Positions 24,959 to 34,382 of a stretch of 64,000 nucleotides of DNA are shown one piece after another. Position 1 is the first letter of the stretch. Every line of letters starts with the position of its first letter. The notes under the pieces are model-generated. The model was not told the DNA's origin. It made no database searches and saw nothing but the letters and a program-made list of their open reading frames with translations. The stretch comes from Candidatus Protochlamydia phocaeensis. Its GTDB lineage: Bacteria > Chlamydiota > Chlamydiia > Chlamydiales > Parachlamydiaceae. Where the stretch lies: the NCBI RefSeq assembly GCF_001545115.1, contig NZ_FCNU01000031.1, positions 124,001 through 188,000 on the forward strand. The letters run 5' to 3'. Made by a program: the position numbers and the translations under genes.

Positions 24959-26913
24959 GCGTACTGTTTCCTTGAAGCTTCTATTTTTGCTACTTCTTCA
25001 GCTGGTATAACGTATTCCGAGTCTTTCTTAGAAGTCTGGATGATTAAGCAGGCAATGTTCCCTAACAATCCAGCAATGACAAGCCACCAGATCTGCCAAA
25101 CAAGGGCAAACCCCAAGAAGAGGCTAAAAACACCAATAAAAAAACCCATCGGTGTATTCTTAGGCATATAAATATCTTCATACTGCGGATGTTCATTTTT
25201 TCTGACCAATTTGGTCGCCCAAAATGAGTCGCGCTCTTCTACTTGGGGAATCAGGGCAAAATTATAAATAGGTGGAGGGGAAGGAATCGACCACTCTAAT
25301 GTTCTACCATTCCATGGATCGCCTGTGACATCTTTATACTCTTTGCGCTTCCAAATGCTATAGAACAATTGAATGTTCTGAAAGAGGATTCCCAGAATAA
25401 TAAAAATCACTCCAGTGGCGACAGTAATAAAAAGAGGCTGCCATCCTGTATCTAGTTCATAATGGTCTAGTCGTCTTGTCGCTCCCATAAATCCCAACAC
25501 ATATAGCGGCATAAAAGCAATCAGATAGCCGATAAACCAAAACCAAAAGGCATAATGTCCCAGCGTCTCATTGAGCTTGAACCCCGTAACCTTGGGAAAC
25601 CAATAAGAATAGCCGGAAAAAAAGCCAAATAAAACGCCGCCAATAACCATGGCATGGAAGTGGGCAATTAAAAACAAGCTATTATGCACTTGGAAATCCG
25701 CGGCGGGAATCGAGAGCAAAACGCCTGCTATTCCTCCGATACTAAAAGAGAAGAGAAAGGCAAAAAACCAAAGCATGGGAGTCGTAAAATGCACGCGCCC
25801 GCGGTACATGGTAAACAGCCAATTAAAAATCTTCACGCCTGTTGGAATGGCAATAATGGCCGTCATAATCCCAAAGAACGCATTGATGTTTGGACCGGCT
25901 CCCATAGTAAAGAAATGGTGCACCCAGACAATATAAGAATAAAAAGCAATGGCCATTGTCGCCCAGACCATGGCTGTATAACCAAACAAGCGTTTTTCCG
26001 AAAAGGTGGCCACGACTTCGGAATAGATGCCGAAGATAGGCAGAATGAGAATATAGACTTCAGGATGCCCCCAAGCCCAAATAAGATTGATATACATCAT
26101 GAAGTTCCCACCCCCATCTGCAGTGAAAAAATGCATGCCAAGGATGCGATCGAACGATAGCATAAAGAGCGTAGCAGTCAGAATGGGAAAAGCAAAAAGA
26201 ACGAGGATTAAGCTGCCTAGGGATGTCCATACAAATAAAGGCATTTTCATTAACGTCATGCCTGGACAGCGCATCTTAAGAATGGTCACAAGGAAATTAA
26301 TCCCTGCTAGCAGGCTTCCAATCCCTGAAATTTGTACAATCCATATCCAATAATCCACCCCCTCTCCCGGGCTAAATTGCAATCCAGATAGCGGTGGATA
26401 AGCCAGCCAGCCCGTCTCAGAAAACTTTCCCACAAGCATGGATATGTTGAGGAGCATCGCTCCAACTGCAAATAACCAAAAGCTGACTGAATTTAAAAAA
26501 GGAAAAGCAACGTCGCGCGCCCCAATTTGCAAGGGAATAATTAAATTCATGAGCCCAAAAAAAACTCCCATGGCGACAAAAAAGATCATAGTGGTCCCAT
26601 GAGCGGAAAAAATCTGCTGAAAATGATCAGCCGCTAAAAAGCCATGTGAATCCCCAGTAGAGATAGCCTGCTGGACACGCATCATTGAAGCCTCTGTGAC
26701 TCCCTTAAAAAGCATGAGGAGAACGACCACGAGATACATGATTCCAATTCTTTTTGGATCCACTGTCGTGATCCATTCATGCCAAAGCCATTTCCAACGT
26801 TTAAAATAAGTCGTAATCACGATAAGAAGAATGGAAACGGCAATAATGCCCATTCCGACAAAGTCTTCGATCGCATTATGTATGAAAGCTTGTTCAGTTA
26901 ATTTTCCAAACAT
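24955..26913 (-). CDS. cyoB: Cytochrome bo3 quinol oxidase subunit I
   Basis: Catalytic heme-copper oxidase subunit of 652 aa; reduces O2 to water and pumps protons in the inner membrane. Landmarks: the low-spin heme ligand region AHGTTMIFFVAMG, WAWGHPEVYILILPIFG (CuB His and cross-linked Tyr, H-P-E-V-Y), VWVHHFFTMG (two further CuB His), and HFHAMVIGGVLFG (heme ligands). The E of HPEVY and the K-channel lysine region are present, so it is a proton-pumping A-type enzyme. Start 11 nt after the cyoA stop. Confidence 0.95.
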   Translation of the reverse strand: MFGKLTEQAFIHNAIEDFVGMGIIAVSILLIVITTYFKRWKWLWHEWITTVDPKRIGIMYLVVVLLMLFKGVTEASMMRVQQAISTGDSHGFLAADHFQQIFSAHGTTMIFFVAMGVFFGLMNLIIPLQIGARDVAFPFLNSVSFWLFAVGAMLLNISMLVGKFSETGWLAYPPLSGLQFSPGEGVDYWIWIVQISGIGSLLAGINFLVTILKMRCPGMTLMKMPLFVWTSLGSLILVLFAFPILTATLFMLSFDRILGMHFFTADGGGNFMMYINLIWAWGHPEVYILILPIFGIYSEVVATFSEKRLFGYTAMVWATMAIAFYSYIVWVHHFFTMGAGPNINAFFGIMTAIIAIPTGVKIFNWLFTMYRGRVHFTTPMLWFFAFLFSFSIGGIAGVLLSIPAADFQVHNSLFLIAHFHAMVIGGVLFGFFSGYSYWFPKVTGFKLNETLGHYAFWFWFIGYLIAFMPLYVLGFMGATRRLDHYELDTGWQPLFITVATGVIFIILGILFQNIQLFYSIWKRKEYKDVTGDPWNGRTLEWSIPSPPPIYNFALIPQVEERDSFWATKLVRKNEHPQYEDIYMPKNTPMGFFIGVFSLFLGFALVWQIWWLVIAGLLGNIACLIIQTSKKDSEYVIPAEEVAKIEASRKQYA

Positions 26914-26924
26914 AGTTTTTTTCT

Positions 26925-27803
26925 CTACTTAGAAGGCATTGGCATCATATATTTCATCATAATTTGATCAAACAGCCCCTTATCAGCCAATATAAAAGAA
27001 GAACGGGGATTGTTCTTGCTGGGCTTAGCCAGCTGATCGTAGCCTTTTTGATCTAGTTTATCTGCCGACTGCTGCATGGAATGCACCCATCGCTCAAAAT
27101 CGGCTTCTGAAGAGGCATGCGTGGTGAACCACATGCCGGAAAATCCTTCTCCGCTTAAGTTCGCTGAAGATCCCCTGTATTCGCCAGGTTCATCCGCGAT
27201 TAAATGCAATAAGGTTCTCATGCCCGGCATGGCATACACTTGACCGCTGAGCTGAGGAATCCAAAAAGAATTCATGGGAGCATCAGCCGTGATTTCAAAT
27301 TTAATGGGAGTCTTCTCCGGGATCTGCAAAAAATTAACGGTTGCAATATTTTGCTCGGGATAGAGAAAAAGCCATTTCCACTGCAAAGCGACAACTTGTA
27401 TGGTTAATGTTTTTTTATCCGATTCGATAGGGCGGAAGGGATCCAGTTCATGGCTCGTTTTCCAAGTAATGATGGCAATGATGAAAATAATAATGCATGG
27501 CACTCCCCACCAAACGGCCTCGGCAATAAAACTATAATCCCAATTAGGCTCATATTTATTATGCTTTTTACTTGCTCTGTAAAGCCAGGCAAAAAAAGGC
27601 GTCATCAACAGCACGGGAATGACAACAAGGAGCATTAATCCGATTGAAATGAAAATAAGATCGCGCTCTTTGAGAGCAATGAGTCCTTTTGGATTTAGCA
27701 TGGCGATTTTGTCGCTGTAAATAAGGACCAAAGCGGTTGACACCAGCATGACAACGGCTGAAAGAATCACCGAGAGCTTGAATTGAAATTCTTTATCTTT
27801 CAT
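26925..27803 (-). CDS. cyoA: Cytochrome bo3 quinol oxidase subunit II
   Basis: Subunit of 292 aa: two N-terminal membrane helices, then a cupredoxin domain in the periplasm. The position of the CuA site of cytochrome c oxidases is replaced: the segment GEYRGSSANLSGEGFSGMWF has serines where CuA enzymes have two cysteines, so this is a quinol oxidase subunit without CuA. Also typical are LQWKWLFLYPEQNIATVN and APMNSFWIPQL. First gene of the cyo operon; the promoter must lie in the 200-nt gap before it. Confidence 0.92.
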   Translation of the reverse strand: MKDKEFQFKLSVILSAVVMLVSTALVLIYSDKIAMLNPKGLIALKERDLIFISIGLMLLVVIPVLLMTPFFAWLYRASKKHNKYEPNWDYSFIAEAVWWGVPCIIIFIIAIITWKTSHELDPFRPIESDKKTLTIQVVALQWKWLFLYPEQNIATVNFLQIPEKTPIKFEITADAPMNSFWIPQLSGQVYAMPGMRTLLHLIADEPGEYRGSSANLSGEGFSGMWFTTHASSEADFERWVHSMQQSADKLDQKGYDQLAKPSKNNPRSSFILADKGLFDQIMMKYMMPMPSK

Positions 27804-28003
27804 AAAATTACTTGAAAAATGACAGCCAATTAATGAGAGCGACTTTCTAAACCTGGGTCTAATTACTTTTACATGAAGCCAGTCTCCTTGTCTAGCATAA
27901 AATTAAAAATTTATTTTCACTCAAACTCTTTAAATACTTGAGTAAACACCTTTTGCATGCCCTAATGGACAGCTTCATGAAAGAGCAAAGTGTTGACGGC
28001 AAT

Positions 28004-28492
28004 TTATCGATGCCTATACGCATGCTTGGCTTCTTTCCGCAGTACTTCTTGCCCTTCCTTATATTCTGAAGAGGGCCATAGCTCTGCAATGGAAACGGGA
28101 AGGGCTTGTTTGAGGCGATTGATCTCCCCTACAGAAATATGTTGACTAAGAAGAAGAAAGACGGCTCGTACGATGACTTCACTGTTCTCTTGTCCTAATT
28201 CCAAGCTATTAAAATGAAAAGAGGCCAACCCAAAAAACTCTTCTGCCGTTTTGACTTTCACTGGAGTGGTGGCGGGCACCCATCCCTCAAAATAAAATCC
28301 CCTAACCAACATAGGCAGCTGGGCACTTAATTTAACGGATACATTGACGGTTAACCGATCCCGCAAAGCATGCAGTGTACCCCTTAAAGCCAAATAAGCT
28401 TTATGCTCATCATTCCAATCCAGAATTTCCATTAAATCGCGCAACCATGAATAAGTTTTTTGCACGGTTGTCTCAAAGACCTCTACTAACAT
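28004..28492 (-). CDS. DUF2267 protein
   Basis: Protein of 162 aa with the DUF2267 architecture, two similar helical halves: AYLALRGTLHALRDRLTVN, AQLPMLVRGFYFEGW (first half), and VIVRAVFLLLSQHISVGEINRLKQALP, AELWP (second). These halves match the L-R-D-R-L / L-P-x-L-x-R-x-x-Y-x-x-W and I-x-x-L-x-x-x-L-P signatures of the family. Function unknown, often near stress genes. Divergent from the TolC-type gene, with about 150 nt between them. Confidence 0.8.
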   Translation of the reverse strand: MLVEVFETTVQKTYSWLRDLMEILDWNDEHKAYLALRGTLHALRDRLTVNVSVKLSAQLPMLVRGFYFEGWVPATTPVKVKTAEEFFGLASFHFNSLELGQENSEVIVRAVFLLLSQHISVGEINRLKQALPVSIAELWPSSEYKEGQEVLRKEAKHAYRHR

Positions 28493-28642
28493 AAAGACCT
28501 CCCATTAGACGAATGCGACAAAACGCTTTATCTGCAAAGTATAAATCCACCCTCATATTTTCAAGATTTTTTTACACAAAAAATTTCATTTTTAACATAA
28601 AGAGAATGGAGGGCCTTATATGATTTCAATTAGGCAGGCAAA

Positions 28643-30049
28643 ATGAATAAATGGCAGAAATTAAGCGCAGCGGTCCTTCTTGCCGCCTTATTATCGAATT
28701 GCACAAGACTTCCTCAGCAAAATGAGGAATACGTCTCAGGTTTAGTTCAAGATAGAATCGCAAAAAATACCTGCTGGCAAAAGGCTTGCCATCAAGATCC
28801 AGCTATCGCTGAATTCATTCAAAATGCAGTCAGTCAAACGCTTAGCGTTGATCAAGCTGTCCAAGTAGCGCTATTGAATAATCCCCGTTTACAAGAAGCT
28901 TTTGAAGAGATTGGAATCGCACAGGCCGATTTAATTGAAGCGGGCCTTTTATCCAATCCTGTTTTTGAAGGATTCATGCGCTATCCTGATGCAAAAAGAG
29001 CAAAAATTGATGCTGAAATCTCTGTCATGCAGAATTTTCTAGATGTTTTTCTCATCCCTTTAAAAAGACGCCTTGCCTCGGCTGAATTACAGCAAACGCT
29101 CTACGAAACAAGCAGCAAGATTCTTGATTTATCCTTTGAAGTAGAGGAAACCTACTACGCCCTGGTGGCGGCCTATCAAAGAAGAGATCTTCTAAAGATG
29201 ATGATTGAGCTGGCCGATATTGCCAATCAAATCGCGTTGGCTCAGATTCAAGTGGGCACGATTTACAAATTAGACTTACAGTTGCGGACAGCGCAGTATC
29301 TTGAAAAGACAGTCGAGCTAGCTGACGCGGAAAGAGCGCTTATTCAGCTAAAAGAAAAGCTCAATTCCCTAATGGGCCTTGCAAGTGGTAAGGTCTGTTG
29401 GACGGTAGAAAATGAATTGCCTTATATACCTTCTTCAGAGCCCAATCTCGATTGTTTAGAATCTATCGCCTTTTATGAACGGCTGGATATTCAAGCAGCC
29501 CGCTGGAATGTTGAGCGCCTGGCGAGGTTTTTCCCGACCGTCCAATGGTGGACTTTTACAGGCTTGCAGGCCGGCTTCTCCTCAGAAAGAGATGCGGACG
29601 GCATACGCGTCACAGGTCCACAGTTTTCCGCCAGCCTTCCCTTATTCAATTTCGGACAAGCAGACAGGCATCGCCTCTTTGCCCAGTTTAGGCAAGCAGT
29701 GGATCGCTTAGCGGCTCTGGAAATCGATACTTATGCCCAAGTTCGTGAAGCAAGAGAACTTTTACTCGTCTCACGCAATCAAGTGAGCTTATATGCAGGC
29801 AAGATTTTGCCTAACCAAGCACAAATCGTCCATTCAACCGAAGAATTATACAATGTCATGGGAGTGGGAGTATTTGAGCTTTTAGATAACAAGCGCAATC
29901 AGCTTCAAGCCTATCTCAATTATCTTTTAGCTTTGCGGGATTATTGGATTGCAAGAGTAAAATTAGATAAAGCCATCGGCGGCAAATTGTATTTAATTGG
30001 TCCCGCCTATCAAAACGACTGTTGCGAAGAAGGAGGGAAGGAAGAATGA
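28643..30049 (+). CDS. TolC-family outer-membrane lipoprotein
   Basis: Outer-membrane efflux protein of 468 aa with two OEP repeats. The N-terminus is a lipoprotein signal (LLAALLSNC, Cys at about 20). The family pattern is present: LSVDQAVQVALLNNPRLQEAFEEIGIAQADLIEAGLLSNP, and the second repeat around residues 270-460. It opens the copper unit: the oxidase gene overlaps its stop by an ATGA. It could serve as the outer channel of a CusCFBA-like or oxidase-linked system, but no matching inner-membrane RND gene is adjacent. Preceded by a long intergenic gap; the promoter is not identified. Confidence 0.85.
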   Translation: MNKWQKLSAAVLLAALLSNCTRLPQQNEEYVSGLVQDRIAKNTCWQKACHQDPAIAEFIQNAVSQTLSVDQAVQVALLNNPRLQEAFEEIGIAQADLIEAGLLSNPVFEGFMRYPDAKRAKIDAEISVMQNFLDVFLIPLKRRLASAELQQTLYETSSKILDLSFEVEETYYALVAAYQRRDLLKMMIELADIANQIALAQIQVGTIYKLDLQLRTAQYLEKTVELADAERALIQLKEKLNSLMGLASGKVCWTVENELPYIPSSEPNLDCLESIAFYERLDIQAARWNVERLARFFPTVQWWTFTGLQAGFSSERDADGIRVTGPQFSASLPLFNFGQADRHRLFAQFRQAVDRLAALEIDTYAQVREARELLLVSRNQVSLYAGKILPNQAQIVHSTEELYNVMGVGVFELLDNKRNQLQAYLNYLLALRDYWIARVKLDKAIGGKLYLIGPAYQNDCCEEGGKEE

Positions 30050-31686
30050 AACGATTCTGCACGAGCGCCATAAGCTTATTGTTTGCTGTTTTATCTGCTC
30101 AAAACGAGCACGAATCAAGCAGCCATATGCCAATGTCCCTCCATCATGTCTCTTCTATTCCATCCTCTATGCCTATGCCAAACAGCCAATCGATAGCAGA
30201 TCAACACCAAACGAGTTGCCAAAAAGAAGGCAAGCCAACTCTGCTAAAAGGAGTTTCAAAATATCCATCGATCATTACTCCCAATGCAGGCTCGCTTCCT
30301 TGGAAAATGGATGGGCAAGTCAAAGTTTTCCACTTGATTGCAGAACCTATCACAAGAGAATTTGCTCCCGGATTTTGGGTCAATTGCTGGGGATATAACG
30401 GCTCAAGCCCTGGTCCAACTATTGAAGCCGTTGAAGGAGAGCGTGTAAGAATTTACGTTACCAATAAACTGAATGAACCCACTTCTGTACATTGGCATGG
30501 CATCCTTCTTCCTAACGGCATGGACGGCGTATCAGGCTTGACTCAGGGATCGATTCAACCGGGTGAAACATTCAAGTATGAGTTTACTCTCAAGCAAAAC
30601 GGCACATTTATGTACCATCCCCACTCAGATGAGATGACGCAAATCGCCCTTGGCATGATGGGATTTTTTATTATTCATCCAAAAAAGGCAGAAGATTTTC
30701 CTATCGACCGCGACTTTGCCATTTTTCTGCATGAATGGCGCATTCCCATGGGAACCCAAACGCCTCTGCCTTTTGAAATGCTTGATTTTAACATTTTTAC
30801 TTTCAATAGTGTCCTCTATCCTCAAATTGAGCCGCTTGTCGCTAAAAAAGGAGACCGTGTCCGCATTCGCTTAGCCAATGTCATGATGAATAGCCACCCC
30901 ATCCACTTGCATGGTCACGAATTCGTCGTCACCAGGCGAGGAGCCCAGCGCATTCCCCCATCAGCCCAATATACAGAAAACACTGTGAACGTCGCACCGG
31001 GTGAAACGCGAGATATTGAATTCATTGCCGACAATCCTGGTGACTGGGCTTTTCACTGCCATAAGTCTCATCATGTCATGAATCAAATGCGCCATGATTT
31101 GCCAAATTTGATAGGCATTAACAAAGCGTCCATTGAAGAAAAGATTCGCTCCTATTTTCCTGATTTTATGGGATTGATGAGCATCAACGGAATGGGCGAA
31201 ATGTTTGAAATGTACGGAACGGATCAGAATAAAATGAGCATGCCCATTAAATTGCCCGCCAACCTTTCCCCTATTGGCAATCCAGGTCCTTTCGGCGTTA
31301 TCGAACTAGGAGGCATGTTCACGCTTTTTAAAGTAAGGGAGAATCTGGAGAGGTATGCCGATCCAGGTTGGTATCAACACCCTCCAGGAACAGGGGCTCA
31401 ACTGATTGATAGTAAAGATGAAGAATTTTTGGAATGCCATTTCGACCTCTCCCGGGCAAATAAAAGAAATGGACAAAATGTCCCCATTAGGGATATGAGC
31501 AAGGTAAGTTGGCTCGGCCAAGAAGAAAATAGTGCCTCCTCATTCAACCAAAAGCCAATCAATTGGATGCAGAGCAGGCCTGAAGACAGTATGGAATATC
31601 GCCATATGCATATGAATGAACATTTAAATAGAATAGATAAGCAAGGAATGTCAGATAACCCCCATATGCATCATGACAACTATTAG
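30046..31686 (+). CDS. Periplasmic multicopper oxidase (Cu(I) oxidase)
   Basis: Multicopper oxidase of about 546 aa of the CopA/CueO type; it oxidises Cu(I) to Cu(II) in the periplasm. The ATG at 30046 has GGAGG upstream and overlaps the TolC-type stop; an upstream in-frame ATG at 30022 has no such support. Signal peptide (about 1-20), a Met/His-rich segment (residues 25-60, including HMPMSLHH), then the four copper motifs: HWHGILLPNGMDGV, MYHPHSDEMTQ, HPIHLHGHEF, and the T1/T3 site HCHKSHHVMNQM. Met-rich regions near 370-400 and His/Met at the C-terminus could bind Cu(I). Confidence 0.9.
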   Translation: MKRFCTSAISLLFAVLSAQNEHESSSHMPMSLHHVSSIPSSMPMPNSQSIADQHQTSCQKEGKPTLLKGVSKYPSIITPNAGSLPWKMDGQVKVFHLIAEPITREFAPGFWVNCWGYNGSSPGPTIEAVEGERVRIYVTNKLNEPTSVHWHGILLPNGMDGVSGLTQGSIQPGETFKYEFTLKQNGTFMYHPHSDEMTQIALGMMGFFIIHPKKAEDFPIDRDFAIFLHEWRIPMGTQTPLPFEMLDFNIFTFNSVLYPQIEPLVAKKGDRVRIRLANVMMNSHPIHLHGHEFVVTRRGAQRIPPSAQYTENTVNVAPGETRDIEFIADNPGDWAFHCHKSHHVMNQMRHDLPNLIGINKASIEEKIRSYFPDFMGLMSINGMGEMFEMYGTDQNKMSMPIKLPANLSPIGNPGPFGVIELGGMFTLFKVRENLERYADPGWYQHPPGTGAQLIDSKDEEFLECHFDLSRANKRNGQNVPIRDMSKVSWLGQEENSASSFNQKPINWMQSRPEDSMEYRHMHMNEHLNRIDKQGMSDNPHMHHDNY

Positions 31687-31728
31687 CCTGTCGCAATTAA
31701 AATTAATACTAAGCCAAAGAAAAAAAAT

Positions 31729-32046
31729 ATGAAGCTTTTTATTCCCGTCTTTTTTTCAGCAATTTTCCTTGTCGATCAGATATATGCTCATCCAATGAGC
31801 AACCAAGCGCTAGAGAATCCCACACAAGGCGATCCTATGATGGGAATGATGAAGCAAATGATGGAAAATATTACAGAAGAGGAAATGATTTCTTCTTTTA
31901 CCGATCAAGATAAAGCCATCTACCAGCAACTCAATCCTCAGCAGAAAGCTTTAGTTCTCAAGGCTGCCAATCAATTTTCCTGCCGATCTCAAATGCAAAT
32001 GATGCAGCAGCAAAACATGATGAAGCAAGGTGAAAATCATAAATAA
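31729..32046 (+). CDS. Met-rich small secreted protein
   Basis: Protein of 105 aa with a signal peptide (cleavage near YA-HP) and about fifteen methionines, in clusters such as MMGMMKQMM and MQMMQQQNMM. Met clusters in periplasmic proteins commonly bind Cu(I), and the gene sits 42 nt after the copper oxidase, so a copper chaperone or buffer role is plausible. No named family recognised. Confidence 0.6.
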   Translation: MKLFIPVFFSAIFLVDQIYAHPMSNQALENPTQGDPMMGMMKQMMENITEEEMISSFTDQDKAIYQQLNPQQKALVLKAANQFSCRSQMQMMQQQNMMKQGENHK

Positions 32047-32068
32047 ACTAAACACATAAGGGAACTTT

Positions 32069-32253
32069 ATGAATCAGCTTGCAAGGCAAAGACACGAGAA
32101 AACTATAATACGCGCCATAGGCATGCCATGATGGAATGCATGAGCGTTTGTGCAGCATGCTGCAAAAAGTGCATCGAAGAAGGCCATAATGGCACGGCCT
32201 CTCTTGGTGTCCAATATACAGAAGCCTGCACAGCTTATTATAGCCTGCGCTAA
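32069..32253 (+). pseudogene. Frameshifted Cys-rich copper-storage-like relic
   Basis: An ATG at 32069 has a good RBS (AAGGGAAC) but its frame stops after 20 codons (TGA 32129-32131). A second frame then encodes MMECMSVCAACCKKCIEEGH (from 32128) and ends at 32253. This is the C-x3-C-x2-C-C-x2-C pattern of the four-helix Csp/DUF326 copper-storage proteins, which use Cys-rich helices to hold Cu(I), but only one helix pair is left of the 110-130 residues expected. A frame change between the two parts and loss of the rest suggest a decayed copy. A short metallothionein-like peptide from the second frame cannot be excluded. Confidence 0.5.
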
Positions 32254-32370
32254 TTTAACCCAGGGAATTTGGTTCAGCCTCTTTCATTTAAGAATCTATA
32301 GATTAAATGAGTTTAAGCTAGCGTCTCATGAATGGAGATATAGCCCCTCAAAGCGACCGTGGAGTGATCA

Positions 32371-33309
32371 ATGCCTAACCATCCGCATGAACATACACAT
32401 GGAGTGATCGATCCCAGTATTTTAGTCACGCAAAGGGGGTTATGGGCTGTTAAATGGTCTTTTGGAGCCTTATTGCTTACAGCGATCATCCAAGCCTTCT
32501 TTGTTTCCCTTTCCGGAAGCGTCGCCCTTCTAGGCGATACGATTCATAATTTTGGAGATGCCTTCACAGCCGTCCCCATTGGATTAGCCTTTATGATCGG
32601 TCAAAGAAAGCCAACTAAACGCTTTACTTATGGCTATGGACGCTTAGAGGATTTAGCTGGAGTTTTTGTTGTCCTAACCATTCTGATTAGCGGGCTTTTC
32701 GCTGGCTATGCCTCTATCGAAAGATTCTTTTTTCCTCGACAAGTTGTACATCTAGACGCTGTTATACTAGCGTCACTTATCGGCTTTATCGGCAATGAAT
32801 TGGTGGCAATTTTTCGTATTAAGGTTGGAAAAGAGATCGGCAGCGCCGCCCTTATTGCAGATGGCTATCATGCAAGAACGGATGGCATTGTCAGTTTAGG
32901 CGTCGTCTTTAGCGTAATTGGAATTTGGCTAGGCTATCCTTTGGCAGATCCGATTATTGGGCTGATTATGACAGCCATTATTTTTAAAATTGTTTGGGAG
33001 TCTTCTATCGCCGTCATGACGCGTCTGTTAGATGGAGTCGACCCGCATTTAGTCGATCAAATCATACAGATTGCCAATCAAGTAAAAGGAGTAAAAGAGG
33101 TCAAGAATGTGCGTTTGCGATGGTTGGGACACTATCTTTACGCGGAGATGACCCTTACAATAAACGGAGCGCTTCCTATAAAAGAAGGGCACCAAATTGC
33201 CGAAAGAGTGCATCAACTGCTATTGCAGCAATTACAATTTCTTTCTCAAGCAAATATTCGCATCGAGCCTGCCCCTAGTTTATACGGAGATAATTATCAT
33301 TTAAATTAA
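32371..33309 (+). CDS. Cation diffusion facilitator (Zn2+/metal exporter)
   Basis: CDF-family metal/proton antiporter of 312 aa with six membrane helices. The metal-site pattern is present: LLGDTIHNFGDAFTAVP (H-x3-D in helix II) and ADGYHARTDGIVSLGVV (H-x3-D in helix V). The N-terminus is His-rich (PNHPHEHTHG). The C-terminal domain (from about 210) is the ferredoxin-like dimer domain. Likely removes Zn2+, Cd2+ or related cations. RBS GGAG lies before the ATG. Downstream of the copper genes in the same direction, which suggests a shared unit. Confidence 0.9.
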   Translation: MPNHPHEHTHGVIDPSILVTQRGLWAVKWSFGALLLTAIIQAFFVSLSGSVALLGDTIHNFGDAFTAVPIGLAFMIGQRKPTKRFTYGYGRLEDLAGVFVVLTILISGLFAGYASIERFFFPRQVVHLDAVILASLIGFIGNELVAIFRIKVGKEIGSAALIADGYHARTDGIVSLGVVFSVIGIWLGYPLADPIIGLIMTAIIFKIVWESSIAVMTRLLDGVDPHLVDQIIQIANQVKGVKEVKNVRLRWLGHYLYAEMTLTINGALPIKEGHQIAERVHQLLLQQLQFLSQANIRIEPAPSLYGDNYHLN

Positions 33310-33370
33310 CCTTGTTTACAGACAGTTCGGCTTATCGAATCTAACAATGGATGACCTAAAGGATAGGAAT

Positions 33371-34318
33371 ATGTCATTTATCAATATGGCTGAACCGGAC
33401 TTTATCCACCCTAAAGAGTATCTGACAGAAGAACTAGAGAAGATCAAAACAAAGCAAAGCGCGATCCGTTGCATGCAAAGCATGCCTAGTTTAACCCTCC
33501 ATGGCTATCCGTATAAAACTTGGGGCAATTCTTCTTTTGGTGAAGCGCAATTATGTTGTTTTAGCGATATCCATAAAATGGCAAGCGTTGAGAAGCAAGA
33601 ATGGGAATTCCTAGAACAAGTTAGCACGCCGCAAGATCTCATTCTTCTTGAAGGCTTCCCAGCAGGGAAGCAGGCAAGAGAAAGCACAAACCCCCAAATA
33701 AAAAAAGTCATTTTAACGACTTGTACGCGGGGATGGGATGACACGGCCTTATTTGAAGAACAATATAATTGCCACGAGAAAGAGGAAGGCTTTATTAAAA
33801 ATTACCTAGCTGCTTTGGATAAAAGCTTTAATGATAAAAGCCTTATTTCTTTCTGCCAGCAAGAAGAACTTAAAAATTTTGCAAAACGTTGGCAAAGTAA
33901 AAGCCTGAAACACTTATACTTCATTACAAGAAAATATCCCGATAAATTCTTAACTCCTGAGAACCTATCTTGGCTATATTCCAGCCTGAAAGAAGCGCTA
34001 TATGTAATTGGATATAAAATAGAGAGAAAAAATCTCGAGAATACGGAAAAGACATTTCAAGCCAGACAGAAGTCCTTGTTTAAAACTATTAATCAATTTC
34101 CTGCCCGGAAATATTATATTATCGCAGGGCTGCACCATTTCCCCAATCCTTTAAATGAGAAAGACCCGACTCTCGAAGAAACGCGAATTTTTTTTAACAA
34201 GAGGCGCTATTGCGTTCTTATTCCCCAAAAAGTCTTAGACCACTTAGAGAAAATCTATCGAGAATTAGAAAATCAAATGATAAAAGCGCTTAAGCACTTT
34301 GCAGAGAAACTGATTTAG
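33371..34318 (+). CDS. Hypothetical protein, TraB/Tiki-like hints
   Basis: Protein of about 315 aa. I start at the ATG at 33371 because AAAGGA lies 7 nt upstream; an in-frame ATG at 33347 has no RBS. No family is certain. Segments QLCCFSDIHKMASVEKQ, LILLEGFPAGKQ and YYIIAGLHHFPNP recall the H, E and GxxH strands of the TraB/Tiki/ChaN-like fold, in which such residues bind a metal. That is only a weak visual match. No signal peptide. It follows the CDF gene but with a gap of 61 nt. Confidence 0.45.
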   Translation: MSFINMAEPDFIHPKEYLTEELEKIKTKQSAIRCMQSMPSLTLHGYPYKTWGNSSFGEAQLCCFSDIHKMASVEKQEWEFLEQVSTPQDLILLEGFPAGKQARESTNPQIKKVILTTCTRGWDDTALFEEQYNCHEKEEGFIKNYLAALDKSFNDKSLISFCQQEELKNFAKRWQSKSLKHLYFITRKYPDKFLTPENLSWLYSSLKEALYVIGYKIERKNLENTEKTFQARQKSLFKTINQFPARKYYIIAGLHHFPNPLNEKDPTLEETRIFFNKRRYCVLIPQKVLDHLEKIYRELENQMIKALKHFAEKLI

Positions 34319-34382
34319 CTATTTTATTTAACATTAAGATGAACGATCAATCAGCCAATGACAAACCAGGCATAACTTGAAT

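Noticed and set aside
25684-26160. 158-codon plus-strand frame within cyoB
   Set aside because: It is opposite to the strongly conserved heme-copper subunit; a shadow frame.
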